Below are positions 1 through 6,316 of a stretch of DNA of 8,427 bases, piece by piece. The notes below the pieces were generated by a model. The model saw only the letters and a list, made by a program, of their open reading frames with translations, had not been told where the DNA came from and ran no database searches. Origin of the DNA: Hyphomicrobiales bacterium (GTDB lineage Bacteria; Pseudomonadota; Alphaproteobacteria; Micropepsales; Micropepsaceae). Every line of letters starts with the position of its first letter. Within the stretch, counting starts at the first letter, position 1. A program made the translations under genes and the position numbers. Where the stretch lies: positions 1 to 8,427 of the forward strand of contig JAFIHO010000329.1 in the NCBI GenBank assembly GCA_017849395.1. The letters run 5' to 3'.

Positions 1-1
1 C

Positions 2-202
2 GGCGTTTGCACACATCCCGACTTTCGGGGGCGTGGCTATGCCGCGGGTTTGATGCGGGCGGTGGGCGCAAACATCATGAGGCGCAGTGAAACGCCGTTC
101 CTGCATGTCTATCCCGACAACCGGGCGGCGATCGCGATGTATGAACGGCTGGGCTTCCGGGCACGCCGCGAATTGCGCTATTGCGTCTGGGAAAAAACCT
201 AA
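2..202 (+). CDS. GNAT-family N-acetyltransferase, C-terminal part (5' end outside window)
   Basis: The frame is open from the window edge to the TAA at 200-202, giving about 66 residues. It holds the acetyl-CoA pyrophosphate-binding loop of GNAT enzymes (FRGRGYAAGLM, matching the R/Q-x-x-G-x-G/A motif). This is followed by the typical last strand and helix, LHVYPDNRAAIAMYERLGF, and a short tail RRELRYCVWEKT. The loop preceded by GVCTHPDFRG resembles the FR47-like subgroup. The family transfers an acetyl group from acetyl-CoA to an amine, but the substrate cannot be read from this fragment. The gene converges on the DUF72 gene, with the two stop codons overlapping at 200-201. The N-terminal half and the start lie outside the window. 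Confidence 0.85.
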   Translation, partial: GVCTHPDFRGRGYAAGLMRAVGANIMRRSETPFLHVYPDNRAAIAMYERLGFRARRELRYCVWEKT

Positions 203-993
203 AACGCCCTATTCAGATCATCAATCAGCGCCATGGCGGCGGCAGGGTTTTTCTCCTTGGCGCCGCTGATGATGAACATGAACACATCCCGCTTCTTCGC
301 CGGATGCAGCTTGTCTAACAGTTTCAGGTCTTTCGGAGCGGAACCGGCGGCCCAATCCCGCGCGCGGGCGGCCCATGTCTTAATGGCGGACATTGGATAG
401 CCGTTCTTTTCCCTGGCCTGAGTGCCCATCAGCCGGACATAGACGAAAGGCGCAGTGACATCGGCCATCATCGGAAATTCGCTGTCGCCCGCCGTGATGA
501 TGGCGACATCGTGGGCGCGGCACAGCGCGATGAAGTCCTTGTTGGCGAAGCTGGGATGGCGCACCTCCACCGCATGGCGGATGGCAATACCGTCGATCTT
601 TTTCGGCAGAAGTTCCAGGAAGGCACCGAAATCTGCGGGATCGAACTGTTTGGTGGCCATGAACTGCCAGTTCACCGGACCCAGCTTGGTCTTCAGCCGC
701 GTGACGCCGCTTTCGAAGAATTTGTCGATGGAGCCGCCCGCCTCGGCCAGGATGCGGCGGTTGGTGGCGAAGCGCGGACCTTTCAGGGTGAATACGAATT
801 TGTCCGGCGTTTCGTCATGCCAGCGCGCGAAACTGTCCGGCTTCTGGGAACCGTAATAGGTGCCGTTGATCTCGATGGCGGTCAGATTGCCGGCGGCATA
901 TTCCAGCTCGCGCTTCTGCGGGAGGCCCTTGGGATAGAAATTGTTGCGCCAGGGTTCGTAAACCCAGCCGCCGACGCCGATGTAAATGCTCAT
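199..993 (-). CDS. DUF72 domain-containing protein (YecE-like)
   Basis: This 264-residue protein spans the whole DUF72 family length. It begins with the family signature IGVGGWVYEPWRNNFYP, then LTAIEINGTYYGSQKPDSF, FTLKGPRFATN, the conserved VEVRHPSF near residue 140, and YVRLMGT. DUF72/YecE proteins have a TIM-barrel-like fold with a conserved acidic and histidine-lined pocket. Their biochemical role is not established, so no reaction is assigned. The start at 993 is chosen because the signature begins at residue 3. No convincing Shine-Dalgarno sequence precedes it. It is co-oriented with the VOC gene upstream, but a hairpin at 1058-1083 lies between them, so it is probably transcribed separately from the sigma-factor regulon. 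Confidence 0.9.
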   Translation of the reverse strand: MSIYIGVGGWVYEPWRNNFYPKGLPQKRELEYAAGNLTAIEINGTYYGSQKPDSFARWHDETPDKFVFTLKGPRFATNRRILAEAGGSIDKFFESGVTRLKTKLGPVNWQFMATKQFDPADFGAFLELLPKKIDGIAIRHAVEVRHPSFANKDFIALCRAHDVAIITAGDSEFPMMADVTAPFVYVRLMGTQAREKNGYPMSAIKTWAARARDWAAGSAPKDLKLLDKLHPAKKRDVFMFIISGAKEKNPAAAMALIDDLNRAF

Positions 994-1057
994 TCAGGGA
1001 TTGTGCGGAGGGGAAAGACCGCGCGCAAGCGCCATATCGCGTATTCGTGTGCGAGAA

Positions 1058-1083
1058 AGCAGAACCTCCAAGGAAGTTCTGCT
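1058..1083 (-). terminator. Candidate intrinsic terminator after the VOC gene
   Basis: AGCAGAAC at 1058-1065 and GTTCTGCT at 1076-1083 form a perfect 8-bp inverted repeat with a 10-base loop region. Read on the minus strand, the hairpin lies 15 bases past the VOC stop codon and is followed by TTTCTC. The U-tract is weak, so termination may be partial. Confidence 0.5.
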
Positions 1084-1098
1084 CCCGCGAACGCAGCG

Positions 1099-1503
1099 CT
1101 AACTTTTCGCGCCCGGCTGGTTCATCGCCCAGGTGACACCAAACGGGTCTTTCAACTGGCCATAGCGGTCGCCCCAGAACATGTCAGCGGGGGGCATGAT
1201 GGGTGTGCATCCCGCATCGACCGCACGCTGATAGTCCGCGTCGATCTGCGGCGTCATGATCATGAAGGAGAAACCAGCCGGCTGCACCATGGAATGGCCG
1301 TGTTCGGGGAAGAAGTCGCTCAGCATTACCGAGGACCCATTGATATAGAGATGGGCATGCATGGTGCGGCCTTTGTCGTCGGGCGGATAGATCTGGGCCA
1401 GCTCGGCTCCGAATGCTTTCTGATAAAGCTCCGCCGCCTTGACCGCGCCATCGACCGACAAATAGGCGACAACGCCGCCCTTCACTATCGCATTCTCCGC
1501 CAT
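1099..1503 (-). CDS. VOC-family protein (glyoxalase/bleomycin-resistance fold, PhnB-like)
   Basis: A 134-residue single-domain protein with the paired beta-alpha-beta-beta-beta pattern of the vicinal oxygen chelate superfamily. It starts GGVVAYLSVDGAVKAAELYQ and has MHAHLYINGSSVMLSDFFPE in the middle. It ends with the PhnB-like closing stretch DMFWGDRYGQLKDPFGVTW. PhnB-like VOC proteins often accompany sigma factors of the ECF42 type; their substrate is generally unknown. The start is well supported: AAGGAG at 1510-1515 lies 6 bases before the ATG. A promoter matching the two upstream of the YciI and SRPBCC genes lies at 1534-1562. It lies 76 bases downstream of the sigma-factor gene and has its own promoter, so it can be expressed separately from that operon. 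Confidence 0.9.
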   Translation of the reverse strand: MAENAIVKGGVVAYLSVDGAVKAAELYQKAFGAELAQIYPPDDKGRTMHAHLYINGSSVMLSDFFPEHGHSMVQPAGFSFMIMTPQIDADYQRAVDAGCTPIMPPADMFWGDRYGQLKDPFGVTWAMNQPGAKS

Positions 1504-1533
1504 GGAAATCTCCTTTGCATGCGTTATGGCTCA

Positions 1534-1562
1534 AGGACGGACCAGGCGGGGTTCGCCCGACA
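1534..1562 (-). promoter_or_regulatory. ECF-type promoter of the VOC gene
   Basis: On the minus strand, TGTCGG (1557-1562) is followed by a 17-base spacer and CGTCCT (1534-1539). The last 30 bases before the ATG at 1503 include AAGGAG. The same two hexamers with the same spacing occur at 3227-3255 (minus) and 3285-3313 (plus). CGTC is a typical ECF -10 core. A TGTCG-type -35 is, from memory, reported for ECF42 sigma factors. Confidence 0.85.
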
Positions 1563-1579
1563 GCCCAGCGAAACTTTTT

Positions 1580-2815
1580 TCAACCATCCGCCGTCAGCCG
1601 GTCGAGATGGCGGCGGATATGGGCGGCCTCGGCGGGTGTGTTGGCCAGTGCGGTGGCCCGATCGAAGGCGGTACGCGCCTCTGCGGTTCGGCCCAACTGC
1701 TGCAGGAAGGCGCCGCGGGCTCCAAAAAAATGAAAATAGCCGGACAAGCGGTCTTCCAGAGGCTCGATCATGGCCAGCGCGGCTTCAGGCCCTTCCAGCC
1801 TGGCGACCGCCACGGCGCGATTGAGCGTGATCACAGGAGAAGGCTGCATACGTTCCAGGCCGCGATAGAGGTGATCGATCTGCGCCCAGTCAGTGTCGGC
1901 AGCGGTCACGGCGCGCGCATGGGTGGCGGCAATGGCGGCCTGTATCTGGTAAGGACCCGGACGGTTATGGCGCATCGCCTTGTCGATCAGGGCCAGACCT
2001 TCCGCGATCAATTTCTGGTCCCATGATTTGCGGTCCTGATCTTCGAGCAGGATGATCTCCCCCGCCGCATCGAAGCGGGCGCCCAGCCGCGCATGCTGCA
2101 GCAGCATCAGGGCGGTCAGGCCCATGATCTCCGGCTCGGTCTGGAACAGGCGCAGGAGCAGGCGAGAAAGGCGGATGGCTTCATCGCACATGGTGTTGCG
2201 CGCGGCATTGCCCGCCGAATAGCCCTCGTTGAACACCAGATAGACCATGGCCATTACGCTGGCGAGACGTTCGGCGCGATCCACGGGACCGGGTGCCTCG
2301 AACGGCACATCGGTGCCCGCAATGCGTGCCTTGGCGCGGGTAATACGCTGTTCCATCGCTGCATCGGATACCAGGAAGGCACGCGCGATCTGCGCCACGC
2401 TCAGTCCCGACACGATGCGCAACGCCAGCGCGATCTGCTGGGTGGCTGGCAGATCGGGATGGCAGCAGATGAACAGAAGCCGCAGCACATCGTCGCGATA
2501 ATCCGACGCATCCAGCCGTTCTGCCAGCGGCGTTTCAACATCCTCCAGATCGGAGATAACGTCGTCGTCCGGCATCGCGACATTGCGCGCGCGCTTGCGC
2601 ACGCCGTCCAGTCCCGCGTTGCGGCCCACGAGGATCAGCCAGGCCGCGGGATCGCGCGGCGGGCCGTTCCGGGGCCAGTTCTTCAGCGCGCGCAGGGCGG
2701 CCTCCTGGAACGCTTCCTCGGCCAGATCGAGGTCGCGGAAATAGCGCAGCAACGCACCGACCGCCTGGGGCCGGGCCGCCGTCAATGCGCCATTGATCCA
2801 GGCGAGATCCGACAT
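1580..2815 (-). CDS. ECF RNA polymerase sigma factor, ECF42-like, with long C-terminal DUF6596/TPR-like domain
   Basis: At 411 residues this is about twice the length of a usual ECF sigma factor. Region 2 covers roughly residues 18-76 (ALLRYFRDLDLAEEAFQEA, then PAAWLILVGRNAGLDGVRK). Region 4 is a helix-turn-helix at about 136-166 (GLSVAQIARAFLVSDAAMEQ, then RITRAKARIA). After it comes the hallmark VYLVFNEGYSAG and a helical, TPR-like C-terminus. In this group the extension is thought to replace a separate anti-sigma factor, and none is encoded nearby. The ATG at 2815 is preferred over the TTG at 2818: it overlaps the YciI stop as TGATG, implying translational coupling. By location it probably reads the three TGTCGG/CGTCCT promoters, including its own operon's. 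The inducing signal is not visible. Confidence 0.93.
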   Translation of the reverse strand: MSDLAWINGALTAARPQAVGALLRYFRDLDLAEEAFQEAALRALKNWPRNGPPRDPAAWLILVGRNAGLDGVRKRARNVAMPDDDVISDLEDVETPLAERLDASDYRDDVLRLLFICCHPDLPATQQIALALRIVSGLSVAQIARAFLVSDAAMEQRITRAKARIAGTDVPFEAPGPVDRAERLASVMAMVYLVFNEGYSAGNAARNTMCDEAIRLSRLLLRLFQTEPEIMGLTALMLLQHARLGARFDAAGEIILLEDQDRKSWDQKLIAEGLALIDKAMRHNRPGPYQIQAAIAATHARAVTAADTDWAQIDHLYRGLERMQPSPVITLNRAVAVARLEGPEAALAMIEPLEDRLSGYFHFFGARGAFLQQLGRTAEARTAFDRATALANTPAEAAHIRRHLDRLTADG

Positions 2816-3204
2816 CAATAAGCCCGCACCATCTCCTTGGGCGCGGTGGGGCGCGCTTCGGGGACATAAAGGGCGATGGGACGAATCTCATAGACACTGG
2901 TGGGATTGGCGGCGTTGAGCTGCCGCGCCACGTCCAGCGCCGCGTCGAGATTTTCCACATCGATCACATAGAATCCAAGCAACTGTTCCTTGGTCTCGGC
3001 GAAGGGGCCATCGATCACCATGTCCTTGCCGCGCAGGGTGGTGGCGGCCGTGGTGGGCAGGAGGCGCAGCGAGGGGCCGAGTTTGCCCTCGCGTGTCAGC
3101 CTTTCATGCACCACGCTGAGACGGTTCATTACCGCGTCGTCTTCTTCCTTTGTCCAGGACCAGACGACATCTTCCTTGTTGTAGCAGAGAAGGGTGTAAA
3201 GCAT
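2815..3204 (-). CDS. YciI-family (DGPF domain) protein
   Basis: A 129-residue protein with the DGPF signature at residues 65-68 inside VIDGPFAETKEQLLGFYVID, plus the family start MLYTLLCYNKED. YciI-like proteins have a ferredoxin-like alpha/beta fold and may be small enzymes or ligand binders; the function of the DGPF branch is unknown. It is the first gene of a two-gene operon with the sigma factor, whose start codon overlaps its stop codon. This pairing is the defining neighbourhood of ECF42 sigma factors. AAGGAA at 3210-3215 lies 5 bases before the ATG, and an ECF-type promoter lies at 3227-3255. The leader would be only about 15 bases long. Confidence 0.93.
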   Translation of the reverse strand: MLYTLLCYNKEDVVWSWTKEEDDAVMNRLSVVHERLTREGKLGPSLRLLPTTAATTLRGKDMVIDGPFAETKEQLLGFYVIDVENLDAALDVARQLNAANPTSVYEIRPIALYVPEARPTAPKEMVRAY

Positions 3205-3226
3205 GGGCTTTCCTTGAATTCCTCAG

Positions 3227-3255
3227 AGGACGGGTGAGTATGCCCCGTCCCGACA
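3227..3255 (-). promoter_or_regulatory. ECF-type promoter of the YciI-sigma factor operon
   Basis: Minus strand: TGTCGG (3250-3255), a 17-base spacer, then CGTCCT (3227-3232), 22 bases before the YciI start. It is identical in both boxes and spacing to the divergent promoter at 3285-3313 and to that of the VOC gene. This implies that the sigma factor activates its own operon. Confidence 0.87.
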
Positions 3256-3284
3256 GGGGCGCGAGAAATAATTGGACAGCCTAT

Positions 3285-3313
3285 TGTCGGAACCTGGACC
3301 GGTCAGCCGTCCT
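3285..3313 (+). promoter_or_regulatory. ECF-type promoter of the SRPBCC gene
   Basis: Plus strand: TGTCGG (3285-3290), a 17-base spacer, then CGTCCT (3308-3313). It faces away from the YciI promoter, with 29 bases between the two -35 boxes. Its position also excludes a start codon at 3272 for the downstream gene, because that codon lies upstream of the promoter. Confidence 0.87.
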
Positions 3314-3343
3314 AGGGCCAGACCAACGCGAGGGAATATGAGA

Positions 3344-3805
3344 ATGACCGCCGAACACGAACTTGTCCTGACGCGGTTGCTGGATGCGCCGCGCGAGAAT
3401 GTTTACCGCTGCTGGACCGAACCGGCGCTGATGAAACAATGGTTTGCGCCCAAACCCTATACGACGCCGGTGGCGGAAGTGGATTTGCGCGCCGGGGGAC
3501 GCAGCCTTGTGGTGATGAAAAGTCCCGAGGGCCAGGAAATCCCCTGCCCCGGCCAGTATCTGGAGCTGGTGCCCGGCCGCAAGATCGTGGCGACCGACGC
3601 TTATGTCGGGGACTGGGTGCCGGGCAGCGGCAAGCCCTTCATGACCATGGTGCTGACCTTCGAGGATGAAGGCGGCAAAACGCGCTATACAGCGCGGGTG
3701 CGGCACTGGACCGAAGAAGACAAGAAGAAGCACGAGGAAATGGGCTTCCACCAGGGCTGGGGCCAATGTGCCGACCAGCTGGAAGCGTTGGCGAAAACGC
3801 TCTAG
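3344..3805 (+). CDS. SRPBCC-family protein (AHSA1/START-like)
   Basis: The 153-residue product is a full-length AHSA1-like domain. It opens with LVLTRLLDAPRENVYRCWTE and MKQWFAP, the usual first strand and helix of this group. The middle has GQYLELVPGRKIVATDAY, and GFHQGWGQCADQLEALAKTL is the long C-terminal helix. The fold forms a hydrophobic ligand cavity, but no ligand can be assigned. GAGGGA at 3330-3335 sits 8 bases before the ATG at 3344. An ATG at 3338 is in frame but only 2 bases from this site, so it is less likely. It is divergent from the YciI-sigma operon and carries the same promoter type, so it is probably a member of the same regulon. It converges on the YffB-like gene. Confidence 0.92.
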   Translation: MTAEHELVLTRLLDAPRENVYRCWTEPALMKQWFAPKPYTTPVAEVDLRAGGRSLVVMKSPEGQEIPCPGQYLELVPGRKIVATDAYVGDWVPGSGKPFMTMVLTFEDEGGKTRYTARVRHWTEEDKKKHEEMGFHQGWGQCADQLEALAKTL

Positions 3806-3823
3806 GAATGCGCCGCGTGGCGG

Positions 3824-4174
3824 TCAGCGTTTCGGGAAGACCTTCTCATATTCTTCCGGCTTGAATCCGGCGACCAGCTTGCCCTTTGCTGACAGTACCG
3901 GGCGCTTGATCATCGAAGGCTGGGCCAGCATCAGGGCGATGGCCTTCTTTTCCGTCAGGCCGTCCTTGTCGGCGTCCGGCAGCTTTCTGAAGGTGGTGCC
4001 CGCGCGATTGAGAACCGTTTCCCAGCCCAGCGCCTTCACCCAGCCTTCCAGTGTGGGCTTGTCGATGCCTTCGGTCTTGTAGTCATGGAAGGTGTAATCG
4101 ACCTTGCGCGCGTCCAGCCAGGCGCGCGCCTTCTTCATCGTGTCGCAATTCTTTATGCCGTAGATCGCCGTCAT
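3824..4174 (-). CDS. yffB: ArsC-family reductase, YffB-like
   Basis: This 116-residue protein has the ArsC/Spx thioredoxin-like fold. It begins TAIYGIKNCDTMKKA, where Cys10 matches the single active-site cysteine of YffB. GWETVLNRAGTTFRKL follows in the middle, and MIKRPVL supplies the conserved Arg91-Pro92. From memory it aligns end to end with E. coli YffB (also about 118 residues), which binds glutathione and is considered a thiol reductase rather than a proven arsenate reductase. The start is 12 bases downstream of the aqpZ stop on the same strand, suggesting an operon. No Shine-Dalgarno sequence is present. Instead a perfect 7-bp hairpin (4177-4192) lies 2 bases before the ATG. No arsenic-resistance genes are nearby. 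Confidence 0.9.
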   Translation of the reverse strand: MTAIYGIKNCDTMKKARAWLDARKVDYTFHDYKTEGIDKPTLEGWVKALGWETVLNRAGTTFRKLPDADKDGLTEKKAIALMLAQPSMIKRPVLSAKGKLVAGFKPEEYEKVFPKR

Positions 4175-4176
4175 GA

Positions 4177-4192
4177 CGCTGATGTATCAGCG
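4177..4192 (-). repeat. Perfect inverted repeat between aqpZ and yffB
   Basis: CGCTGAT at 4177-4183 and ATCAGCG at 4186-4192 are exact reverse complements separated by two bases. The repeat covers the aqpZ stop codon (4187-4189) and ends 2 bases before the yffB ATG. There is no T-run, so it is not a standard terminator. In the mRNA it could form a hairpin next to the yffB start, or it could be a protein-binding site. Confidence 0.6.
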
Positions 4193-4906
4193 ATGTCCCG
4201 ATACTTCAAAGGGAACGGGCTCGTCGGGGCTGAGCCAGCGATAGACCAGGCCGGCCAGCGCCGCACCAACCAGGGGCGCGAGCCAGAACAGCCAGAGCTG
4301 GCTTATCGCCCAGTCGCCCGCGAACAGGGCGCGACCGGTGCTGCGCGCGGGGTTCACCGACGTATTGGTGACGGGGATGCTTACCAGATGGATTAGTGTC
4401 AGACACAGACCGATGGCGATGGGTGCGAAGCCTTGCGGGGCACGGCCATGGGTGGCGCCCAGGATCACGAACAGGAAAGCGAACGTCATGACTGTCTCGC
4501 TCAACAGGCAGGCCAGCAACGAATAGCCGCCCGGCGAATGATCGCCATAGCCGTTGCTGGCGAAACCGGCGTGGACATCGAACCCTGCCTGGCCGCTCGC
4601 GATCACATAGAGCACGCCCGCGCCGGTAATGGCGCCCAGAACCTGGGCCACGACATAGGCCGGCAACTCTCCCACGGGAAAGCGGCCGCCGACACAAAGC
4701 CCGACCGACACGGCCGGATTGAGGTGACAGCCGGAGATGTGGCCGATGGCGAAGGCCATGGTCAGAACGGTCAGGCCGAAGGCCAGGGACACGCCCAACA
4801 AACCAATGCCGACATGGGGAAAGGCGGCGGCCAAAACCGCAGCACCACAGCCGCCCAGAACCAACCATGCTGTTCCGATGAATTCCGCGACAAGCTTGCG
4901 GGTCAT
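4187..4906 (-). CDS. aqpZ: Aquaporin Z (MIP-family water channel)
   Basis: The 239-residue protein has six predicted membrane helices and both MIP half-helix motifs: HLNPAVS (NPA at 63-65) and SVNPARS (NPA at 185-187). The selectivity-filter residues of water-specific AqpZ are all present: Phe43 in LAFGLTV, His173 in LIHLVSIPVT, Thr182 and Arg188. This supports a water channel rather than a glycerol facilitator. It sits in the inner membrane and carries water in response to osmotic gradients. The start is set at 4906 because AGGAG lies 6 bases upstream; the ATG at 4921 would add five residues and lies before that site. One oddity is GHISGCHLNP, with cysteine where E. coli has glycine. The yffB-like gene follows after 12 bases. 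Confidence 0.96.
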   Translation of the reverse strand: MTRKLVAEFIGTAWLVLGGCGAAVLAAAFPHVGIGLLGVSLAFGLTVLTMAFAIGHISGCHLNPAVSVGLCVGGRFPVGELPAYVVAQVLGAITGAGVLYVIASGQAGFDVHAGFASNGYGDHSPGGYSLLACLLSETVMTFAFLFVILGATHGRAPQGFAPIAIGLCLTLIHLVSIPVTNTSVNPARSTGRALFAGDWAISQLWLFWLAPLVGAALAGLVYRWLSPDEPVPFEVSGHR

Positions 4907-4979
4907 ATCGCGCTCCTGCACAGGGCAGCAAAACGCTATGCCTCCGTGTGAGACCGGTCAATTCGTGGCGAGGCCTGAA

Positions 4980-5507
4980 TCAGGCGCGCTTACGTCTACG
5001 GCAACCAAAGCCGAGGCCGGCCAGACCCGCTCCCAGAAGCGCCATGGACGCGGGCTCCGGCACGCCCTGGGCCGCGGGCGCGAGACTCGCGGTGAAGGTG
5101 CCGATGGTCTGCTGCTGGGTGCTGCTGATGAAATAGACGTAGCTGGCTGTCATCATCAGCGAATTGCCGTTTGCTGTTCCGGCATAGGTGATGCTGTTGA
5201 GGCTGTTGTTGAGGAAGCGCACCAGCGGATTGGAGCCGTTGTTCTTGTTCGCCATCGTAAAGGTGTCCCCGCCAAGCGTGACGCTGAAATCCAGCAAGGC
5301 GGCCTGCCCCACACCGGGCGTTTGCAGATAGTCGGAGATACAGTTGAAGGTCGCGCAGGGTGCTGCGCTGAGGGTGATGTAGCCCGTGCCGCCGACACTG
5401 CCCAGAATGGTGGGCGAGAGCGTCAGGTTGTAGGTGACGCCGGCATTTGCCGCATCCATGCCAAGGGACAGCATCGCGGCAACCGCAAGAACAAGTTTCT
5501 TCGACAT
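4980..5507 (-). CDS. PEP-CTERM sorting domain-containing secreted protein
   Basis: A 175-residue exported protein. Residues 1-22 form a signal peptide: MSKKLVLAVAAM, a hydrophobic core, then a likely cleavage after DAANA. The mature part is rich in Ser, Thr, Gly and Asn and predicted to be beta-rich, with Cys51 and Cys56 able to form a disulfide. The C-terminus is a complete PEP-CTERM tripartite signal: VPEPAS (149-154), the hydrophobic helix MALLGAGLAGLGFG and a basic tail CRRRKRA. Such proteins are processed by an exosortase (EpsH/XrtA type) and are linked to exopolysaccharide. No exosortase is in the window. GGAG lies 8 bases before the ATG at 5507, which also begins the signal peptide, so the upstream in-frame ATG at 5579 is rejected. 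The role of the mature domain is unknown. Confidence 0.88.
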   Translation of the reverse strand: MSKKLVLAVAAMLSLGMDAANAGVTYNLTLSPTILGSVGGTGYITLSAAPCATFNCISDYLQTPGVGQAALLDFSVTLGGDTFTMANKNNGSNPLVRFLNNSLNSITYAGTANGNSLMMTASYVYFISSTQQQTIGTFTASLAPAAQGVPEPASMALLGAGLAGLGFGCRRRKRA

Positions 5508-5655
5508 CCCCGCCACTCCGACATACCGGGCCCGTTTAGCGGCGGGATATGGGCAAGGGAAGAGCCGCTTTTGTCCCATTACTTGCCGCGAAAAAGCGAT
5601 GCGCGCGTCGTACCGCGCAAAACAGGGTTAACGGTAGGGCTGGCACCAGAATTTT

Positions 5656-6243
5656 TTATACCAATCGCCAGCGGCCCAGTGTGATGTGGCGTGCCTGTCC
5701 GACCGGGCTCAGCACGAGCGCGAACTCCCGAGCGGTCCAGCAGACTGGCAGGATGGGCGCCTCTGCCACCATGCGATCCGCCCACAACAGGGTCATATGC
5801 GGCGTGAAGCTGCCCTGCGTACCACCGAGACCCGCCAGCTTCAGCGCCAGACCCAGCCGCTGGCGCAGCGCCAGCAGACCTTCGGCCCGGTCGCTGCTGG
5901 AGAGGACGAAGGGGTATCGTGTGCCGCCATGGGCAAAACTTCGCACCGTGTCCAGGCAGACCTCGAACGGACCCGACGCGACCTGTGCGGCGGCCGCTTT
6001 CGCCTTTTCCACCGTAGCGGGCAGTGCCCCACTCTCCAGCGGAACGGGACAGAGCGTGAGGTGCAGACGGTCGGCATCCAGCGGCCTGCCTTTCAGGCCA
6101 TGGACGCGCGACAGGCCCAGCGCCAGGGTCTCCGCCAGGAAAGCGGTGCTGTGGTCGGGCAGCAGCGCGAAGAACAAATTGACCGCGACGCGTTCGCTTC
6201 CGGCCAAAGGCATCTGGAATCGCATGTTCATAGAAAGGAACAT
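5656..6243 (-). CDS. thpR: RNA 2',3'-cyclic phosphodiesterase (2H family, LigT/ThpR-like)
   Basis: This protein of up to 195 residues has the two HxTx motifs that define 2H phosphoesterases: HLTL at 61-64 and HMTL at 149-152. The flanks are typical (VNLFFALLPD near the start, then RLHLTLCPV and FTPHMTLLW). The enzyme opens 2',3'-cyclic phosphate ends of RNA to 2'-phosphate and has weak RNA ligase activity in E. coli. The start is uncertain. ATG codons lie at residues 1, 5, 7 and 11, none has a good ribosome binding site, and the family usually begins just before LFFAL; a start at 6213 (MPLAG) would fit as well. The IS1595 element ends about 31 bases upstream, so the gene's native promoter may have been displaced. 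Confidence 0.88.
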   Translation of the reverse strand: MFLSMNMRFQMPLAGSERVAVNLFFALLPDHSTAFLAETLALGLSRVHGLKGRPLDADRLHLTLCPVPLESGALPATVEKAKAAAAQVASGPFEVCLDTVRSFAHGGTRYPFVLSSSDRAEGLLALRQRLGLALKLAGLGGTQGSFTPHMTLLWADRMVAEAPILPVCWTAREFALVLSPVGQARHITLGRWRLV

Positions 6244-6250
6244 AACGTGA

Positions 6251-6265
6251 ACACAAATTCTGTGT
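6251..6265. repeat. Near-perfect 15-bp palindrome
   Basis: ACACA (6251-6255) and TGTGT (6261-6265) are inverted copies around AATTC, with one further pair matching inside. It lies between the phosphodiesterase start and the insertion sequence, just before a run of eight G (6269-6276). It resembles an operator, but the arms are short, so it could be chance. Confidence 0.35.
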
Positions 6266-6287
6266 AAAGGGGGGGGCGATTATATAC

Positions 6288-6316
6288 TTGACACATGCAA
6301 ACCATGGACTTATGTT
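6288..6316 (+). promoter_or_regulatory. Transposase promoter
   Basis: TTGACA (6288-6293) is a perfect -35 box. A 17-base spacer leads to TATGTT (6311-6316), which matches 4 of 6 positions of TATAAT. Transcription would begin near 6323, just before the ribosome binding site AAGGAG (6325-6330). Confidence 0.75.

Noticed and set aside
511..1824. Plus-strand open frame of 437 codons
   Set aside because: It is antisense to the DUF72, VOC and sigma-factor genes, which all have clear family motifs. Its translation has no recognisable domain. It is a by-product of GC-rich codon use, as are similar frames opposite the sigma-factor and aquaporin genes.
3272..3343. Upstream start at 3272 for the SRPBCC gene
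   Set aside because: It lies before the ECF-type promoter at 3285-3313 and adds residues that do not belong to the family; a ribosome binding site supports 3344.
5640..5655. TGGCAC at 5641 resembling a sigma-54 -24 element near the PEP-CTERM gene
   Set aside because: The -12 GC element is missing at the right distance, and it points away from the PEP-CTERM gene.
6279..6284. Perfect TATAAT on the minus strand pointing out of the insertion sequence toward the phosphodiesterase gene
   Set aside because: No acceptable -35 box is found at 16-18 bases upstream, and the bases overlap the left inverted repeat and the transposase promoter region. It may still have weak activity.
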